Below are positions 59,428-64,000 of a stretch of DNA of 64,000 nucleotides, piece after piece. Source of the DNA: Utricularia gibba (taxonomy: Eukaryota; Streptophyta; Magnoliopsida; Lamiales; Lentibulariaceae). Where the stretch lies: assembly GCA_002189035.1 (NCBI GenBank), contig NEEC01000008.1, positions 1,488,001-1,552,000 of the forward strand. Direction: 5' to 3'. A model generated the notes under the pieces. That model was not told the DNA's origin. It saw nothing but the letters and a program-made list of their open reading frames with translations, and did not search any database. Position 1 is the stretch's first letter; each line of letters begins with the position of its first letter. The position numbers and the translations under genes are program-made.

Positions 59428-61843
59428 AACCTGCAACCTCGATGACCTACCTACTACCTATGCCTCATACTACACACAATATGCTCTTTTATTTCGTATT
59501 TTAAATAAAATTAGTATATATCAAATTACATAAAATTCATTTTTTAAATAATGGAAACTAGTTTTACAATTATTTTGAAATATTGAAAATTAATTATATC
59601 TAATTTTCAAATAATATGGATAACTCTAAAAAAATTTCAAGAGGTTTGCCCATTTACCCAAATGGAGTAGTGAATTCATTTCAATTTTCTAGAATAATAT
59701 TAATTTAACGCTAAGGAACCCTAATTAATGATCAAATCTCCATCCCTTGATTCGCTTTGGGAAACCATGGTGCAGTAACTCCCATTGATTGCAATAATTG
59801 TCTTGTTTTTAACCCAAGAGACATGGGACACGGCACACTTCCCGAGTCGGACACCACGATGCGTTGCAAATCGCTAGAAAGAACAAAGTGGTAATTGAAG
59901 TCTAGAAAAGGGCTGCCGGAATGTGACGCACCCAACTCATAAATGATGCCTTTATTATTCTTCCACCCTCCACGCTGTTCGTTTTTAATTGCCGTACAAT
60001 AATACATAAATTCGGACGCGCATCGTGTCCGCGTCCGTGTCCCATGGAACTCCCCCCCCTAATTACATACATCACATATGCCCGGTTCGAATTATTATTA
60101 TTATGAGACATGGAATAAAAAAATATATTCAACTTGGAACCATGGTAAACCGTACAGCGTACAACTCTAATGCACGCTCGTATTTTACGAGTATCGAATA
60201 CATAATCATTAAATGCACATTTACTCAGATTGTACCAAGTCGACAGACAGAAGCGGATTTATCCTCGCCACCTACTCAAATTTTATATTTATTATTCGGG
60301 TGGTTTCTCGATACTCGAAACAAAATTGATTATTTAGCTTAAATAATATCAAATAATTATTGAAGCAAGTATTTTACTCAGTTAATAATATATGCTTATC
60401 GTTTCTCCGGAGACAAATTTGGTTGGGCTTCGTGGTGGGTCTCTATTGGGCCCAATTCAAGTCCACGAACAAAGATCAATTTCCCTGAGAAAAATTCAAT
60501 ACCTTCATTACCATAGAAATAAAAGTGTATGTTTTGTGGAGCTCAAGAACTTTCATTTGGGATACTTGGTAATTAGCCATCTCTCGTCAAAAAATCAACG
60601 AAAACAATCGAAAAATCAGCCCTCAGATCGACTAGTGCTTGACATATTGAAACAATTGTATACAAACCAACTACCTTGCAACATGGATTATGCAATTGGT
60701 TTTTTTAGTGAAATATATCAAATTACATTATACGATATTATTCGTTTTAAATATTTAATAGGCGTTTGTTCGTGATTATAGGCCTTTGATTTCGGGCCTT
60801 CTAATCCAATCTGAGCCTTCATAATGATTTAATGAGCCCCATTCGGTCCAATAGGCCCCTTTTGTTTTTTCACAGTGATGGACGGACGGTGTGGGATTTT
60901 TATTTGTATATATTTGTTGGGTAATTGCAACACGAATTTACAGCGGTAAGTAGAAAAACGACGTCACGGGGGTGAGCAGCGTTATTTATTACGCACGCTG
61001 CCAGCGAGGATTTCCACGCCCTTCTGAAATTTGTTCTTTTCCGATGTGAACTGTCCAAGAATCGCATTTATTACAACACAAACGTCTCTGTCCCCATCTT
61101 AAAAATTCAAATCCCAATCCATTATTCAACATATTTATTTCCCCCAAAATCCTTATCATTATTATTATTCTCCCCTTCTTATCCTTATTTTTACATAAAA
61201 CAAAATATCTCATAATTTTCTAATTAAAATAGAAACGCTTTCTTATTTTTAACTAATTTTTACTTCCTATTTTATTTCAATTAAATATAAGAAAAAAGGC
61301 TGCAGAATCCCCACGATTGGTCTCGGTGTTCTTTTTTATTATTACATTATAATAGCCCAAAAATAATTATTTAGTATTTATTGTTGTTTACTGTTAGTTA
61401 CCGTAGATAGACAGCGGTAAGTTTGTGGCATTTTTGGGCAGTTACTTTTTAGGGTTGGGGGGAATGCGCCCATTTAAGGAATGGGGTGCGACACACGTGA
61501 GTTATGATGATGGTTAAATGCGAATCTGTTGTAATAGCAGGTTAAGCCGAGGATTAGGACAGTACGGAGGGATTAACCGGAGGAGTGCAATGCAAAATGA
61601 CCGGCTAGCGACATGGAAAGACAGTGAAGTCACCGGCTTTTCTGGTAACCGCCAAAATATATTTATATCCTTCGTCTTTATCTTCCATCGCCCCGCTTCA
61701 AAACAAGCGACTTTGCCCATCTCCAGTCCTGCTTTCTCTCCATATTCCAGCGACAGGGTGGAAACCTACTTTCCTTCTCTCTCTCTCTCTCTACACAATT
61801 TTCATACACAGAAACAGGGACATAGATATATATTTGGGTGTGG
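59428..61843. other. 2.4-kb spacer and BOI-related promoter
   Basis: 59500-59700 and 60150-61350 are AT-rich. A 127-codon open frame at 60392-60775 has no recognisable domain and is not called. The last 250 bases are the leader and promoter of the BOI-related gene, with a CT-rich tract just before the start. Confidence 0.5.
61776..61792 (+). repeat. (CT)n tract in the BOI-related 5' leader
   Basis: About eight CT units lie 52 bases upstream of the start codon. CT-rich leaders are common in plant genes, so this may contribute to expression; no more can be said. Confidence 0.85.
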
Positions 61844-62865
61844 ATGGCGGTTGAGGGTAATTTGCTTCTTCCTCTGAGGTTTGCTGGGAACAGGTAGATT
61901 TTGAGTTCTTTCATTGTTTTTTTTTTTAAGAGTGTTGAGCTTTTGGAGTGGTGTTGATCTTCGTTTTGTTTTTGGGAGTAGAGAGGTGGTCGGGATGAAT
62001 TGTGTTGACGGAATCGTAGGCGGATGCGGGATGCCGTTATCGCGGCCGTCGATAGCGACGGATGGTATGCTGCCGGTATACGGCGGCGAGGTGTGTGAGA
62101 CGACTGTGTATCCACTGCCGGCGGTTAATTCAGGGAGTGCTGCGGTAGCGCTCCCATCGAGGAAGAGGTGTCGAGAAAGTGCGATTCCGGGGAACTTGTC
62201 GTTTCTGGGCGATGATCGTGATCTCTCGCTTCTTCTTCAACTGCAGCAGATGGAGATGAATCGGCTAATTGCTCATCATGTGAGTTTTTCTTGCTATTTT
62301 TCGTAGAATTTATCTCGGTACGTTCCAACCAAAATTCGAGTTGAGAATCATATTGAACGCAGACGGAGAAATTGAGGGGGAAATTGACATGCGGCGGAGG
62401 GATTGCTCACGGCGGATCGCCGATGCGGTGGAAGAAAGTCTAATGAAGAAACTGAGAGTCAGAGATGCAGAAATTGAGAAAATGGGGAAATTGAACTGGG
62501 CTTTGGAAGAAAGAGTGAAATCCCTCGCACTCGAGAACCAAATTTGGAAAGAGTTAGCCTCGACGACCGAAGCAACGGCGAACGCCCTCCGCTGTACCCT
62601 CCAGCAGGTTCTCGAACAAGTCCAAGAAGACAAGCCCAGCAATCAAAACAACGACGCAGAGTCGAGTTGCGGCAGCAGCTCCGCCGTGCACCCATCCACG
62701 GATCGACGCCTCTGTACAAGCTGCCGGAACGAAGAACCCTCCGCACTCCTCCTCCCCTGCCGCCACCTCTCACTCTGCACCGTGTGCGCCGCGTCGCGCG
62801 ACACGTGTCCCGTTTGTAACGCCGTTAAAACCGGCAGCATTTGTGTGAATCTCGCCGGCGTCTAG
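61844..62865 (+). CDS. BOI-related (BRG-type) RING E3 ubiquitin ligase, with an apparent one-base frameshift in exon 3
   Basis: RING ligase of the BOI/BRG (SBP1) family, which limits cell death, modulates DELLA/GA responses and takes part in stress tolerance. Three exons, 61844-61893, 61982-62279 and 62363-62865, give about 283 residues when the break is allowed for. Seen: family head MAVEGNLLLPLRFAGNR, SRKRCRESAIPGNLSFLGDD, LQQMEMNRLIAHH at the exon 2 end, then the WRD-type coiled coil with RIADAVEESLMKKLRVRD, KMGKLNWALEERVKSLALEN and ATANALRCTLQQVLEQV, and a C-terminal RING: CTSCRNEEPSALLLPCRHLS, LCTVCAASRDTCPVC. Intron 2 (62280-62362) ends at CGCAG before ACGGAG. Exon 3 is 503 bases but needs 504; the frame changes at the G5 run 62376-62380, where family alignment (HHTEKLRGEIDMRRR) requires six G. 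The uncorrected frame stops within six codons. Confidence 0.88.
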
Positions 62866-64000
62866 TCGCCGGAAGTAAAAACCGCAGCGCTACAATTTCC
62901 ACAGTTGAACAGACACAAATTTTAGATGAATTCCCTCCCAATGGTAGACGTCGTCGATACCTTTTCCCGTTGGAAACGCCCCTGTCTCGGAGGTGGCGCA
63001 CGTTAGCAAGCAGTCGATGTGGGGGTGGGCCCCGGTTGCAGGTAGTCAGCTGAAAGCGAAACATGCGTGCAGCGTGATCTCCGACACGTGGGACTCCCGT
63101 AAAATGTCTGCCCACACTGTACCTCGTGTGAGGCATAATTGTCCAAACGCCACCCACCTACGTAACACACACACAGATTATCTCTACCTCACCTTTATTT
63201 ATTTCATATTCTATTATTATTATTATTATTTTTAAACTAAAAAGAAATTGTAATGTACTCACAAAAATATCTGTCCTTATTTTCCGTGCCCCAACATCCT
63301 CATTTTTGTCATCAAATCAATTCAAAAGGCATCTCACCATAATTCAATTAGGAAAAGAATCATCACGATTCCCTAAAACGGCGTCGTTTTGGGGGAATCA
63401 TATATCCTTGTGTTTTGGCGCTTCTAATTACGCAATTAGGGTTTGTTGACCAAGAAAAAGGGGGAATGTAATCCCTTCCTTTCGAACTGATGCGGAGATG
63501 AGAATCCGGAACCATAATTGCAATGGCAAGTGCTGTCTCGCTTTCGTGTGGCGATGGGATCGAGACCACTCAATTTTTTCTCATTTTCTTACCCAAGATT
63601 CACGTCGATCGATTCCCTCAACCCGATCTCGTGTGCGGGTGAGTAAATATCCATATCCTTCCTTCGTCTCTTACACGCTGAAAAGCAGCAGCGCCGGGTT
63701 GTCGCGACGCGAGCTTGGCCTGGACTGGGGTGGTGTATGAATGAAGGAGGACAGACACGTGTTCCCCCCGGACGGAAGACGAAGTTAATGAGAATCACGA
63801 TACGGAAAGACGGTGGGCCCAGCGGCGACCACAATGGGAAACGAAACGAAAGGGCGTGCTATTGTCCGAACGAAGCTGTGGGTCCCACTAGATGATGACA
63901 TTCTGCCTCTTTTGGAGGGACGGGGAGGGGGCCATTTTCCCATTTCACCCCCCAGGCACGTGACTTGGTAATAAAATTATGCATCATTTACAGCTTCTTA
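62866..64000. other. 3' flank of the BOI-related gene to the window end
   Basis: GC-rich for about 250 bases, then mixed. An (ATT)n tract lies near 63213-63231. A palindromic AAACGGCGTCGTTTT at about 63376-63390 and open reading up to 63740 could belong to a gene starting beyond the window, but no family is recognised. Confidence 0.45.

Noticed and set aside
60392-60775. 127-codon open frame on the plus strand
   Set aside because: Starts in AT-rich spacer, no recognisable motif, and composition follows the spacer.
8690-62380. Programmed ribosomal frameshifting at the G/C runs
   Set aside because: Seven sites in unrelated genes all need the same kind of correction and lack a consistent slippery heptamer. 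Nuclear plant genes of these families are not known to use frameshifting.

Overview
The window is nuclear DNA of a flowering plant, probably a eudicot; I cannot name the species. The evidence is dense intron-containing genes with GT-AG splice sites, plant-only families (HECATE, BKI1, IDD, RADIALIS, DUF620, CFL1, X8), a nuclear-type tRNA-Ala and AT-rich spacers carrying small DNA-transposon remnants. I see no operons, CRISPR arrays, phages or intact retrotransposons.

Layout, left to right: HECATE-like bHLH (+, 0.2-0.8 kb); remorin (-, 1.8-4.1); THO complex subunit 5 (+, 5.6-9.1); ABF/AREB group-A bZIP (-, 9.5-11.0); BKI1-like receptor-kinase inhibitor (-, 12.4-13.0); BEL1-like homeodomain protein (-, 14.6-16.7); AFR/SAP30-like protein (-, 20.6-21.7); DeSI-type PPPDE protease (-, 23.3-24.2); IDD zinc-finger protein (-, 25.7-27.4); tRNA-Ala(UGC) (-, 28.7); RADIALIS-like SANT protein (-, 29.3-29.7); an isolated GT4 glycosyltransferase exon (-, 30.9-31.3); Pi21-like HIPP metal-binding protein (-, 32.0-32.8); SnRK1 beta subunit (-, 34.0-35.5); a 3.8-kb spacer with two TIR elements; WAV3-like RING protein (+, 39.3-41.1); NAC pseudogene (+, 43.8-44.3); DUF620 protein (+, 45.2-46.8); succinic semialdehyde dehydrogenase with 19 exons (-, 47.1-51.5); proline-rich X8 protein (-, 52.6-54.0); cytosolic phosphoglycerate kinase (+, 56.1-57.9); CFL1-like WW protein (+, 58.6-59.4); BOI-related RING ligase (+, 61.8-62.9).

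The genes are not a pathway cluster. Several sit in stress and hormone signalling (ABF in ABA, BKI1 in brassinosteroid, SnRK1 beta in energy status, SSADH in the GABA shunt, BOI-related ligase in cell-death and GA responses), which I take as chance.

The main unexpected result is technical but important. Seven otherwise well-conserved coding frames (HECATE, THO5, AFR, SSADH three times, BOI-related) are broken by the apparent loss of exactly one base. Six of the losses fall in a G or C run; the HECATE one falls at a C-run/A-run boundary. In the spliced genes exon-phase arithmetic shows independently that one base is missing. The simplest reading is homopolymer contraction in the assembly, so a naive annotation would truncate or mis-splice these genes. 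Other items worth a look: a GC-AG intron in THO5, two adjacent MITE-like elements (one with degenerate 8-bp target duplications), a four-unit 90-bp in-frame tandem repeat in the X8 gene, a decayed NAC gene, an orphan GT4 exon, and a HIPP with a duplicated Cys/His/Tyr motif and a CaaX end. I found no convincing previously undescribed system.
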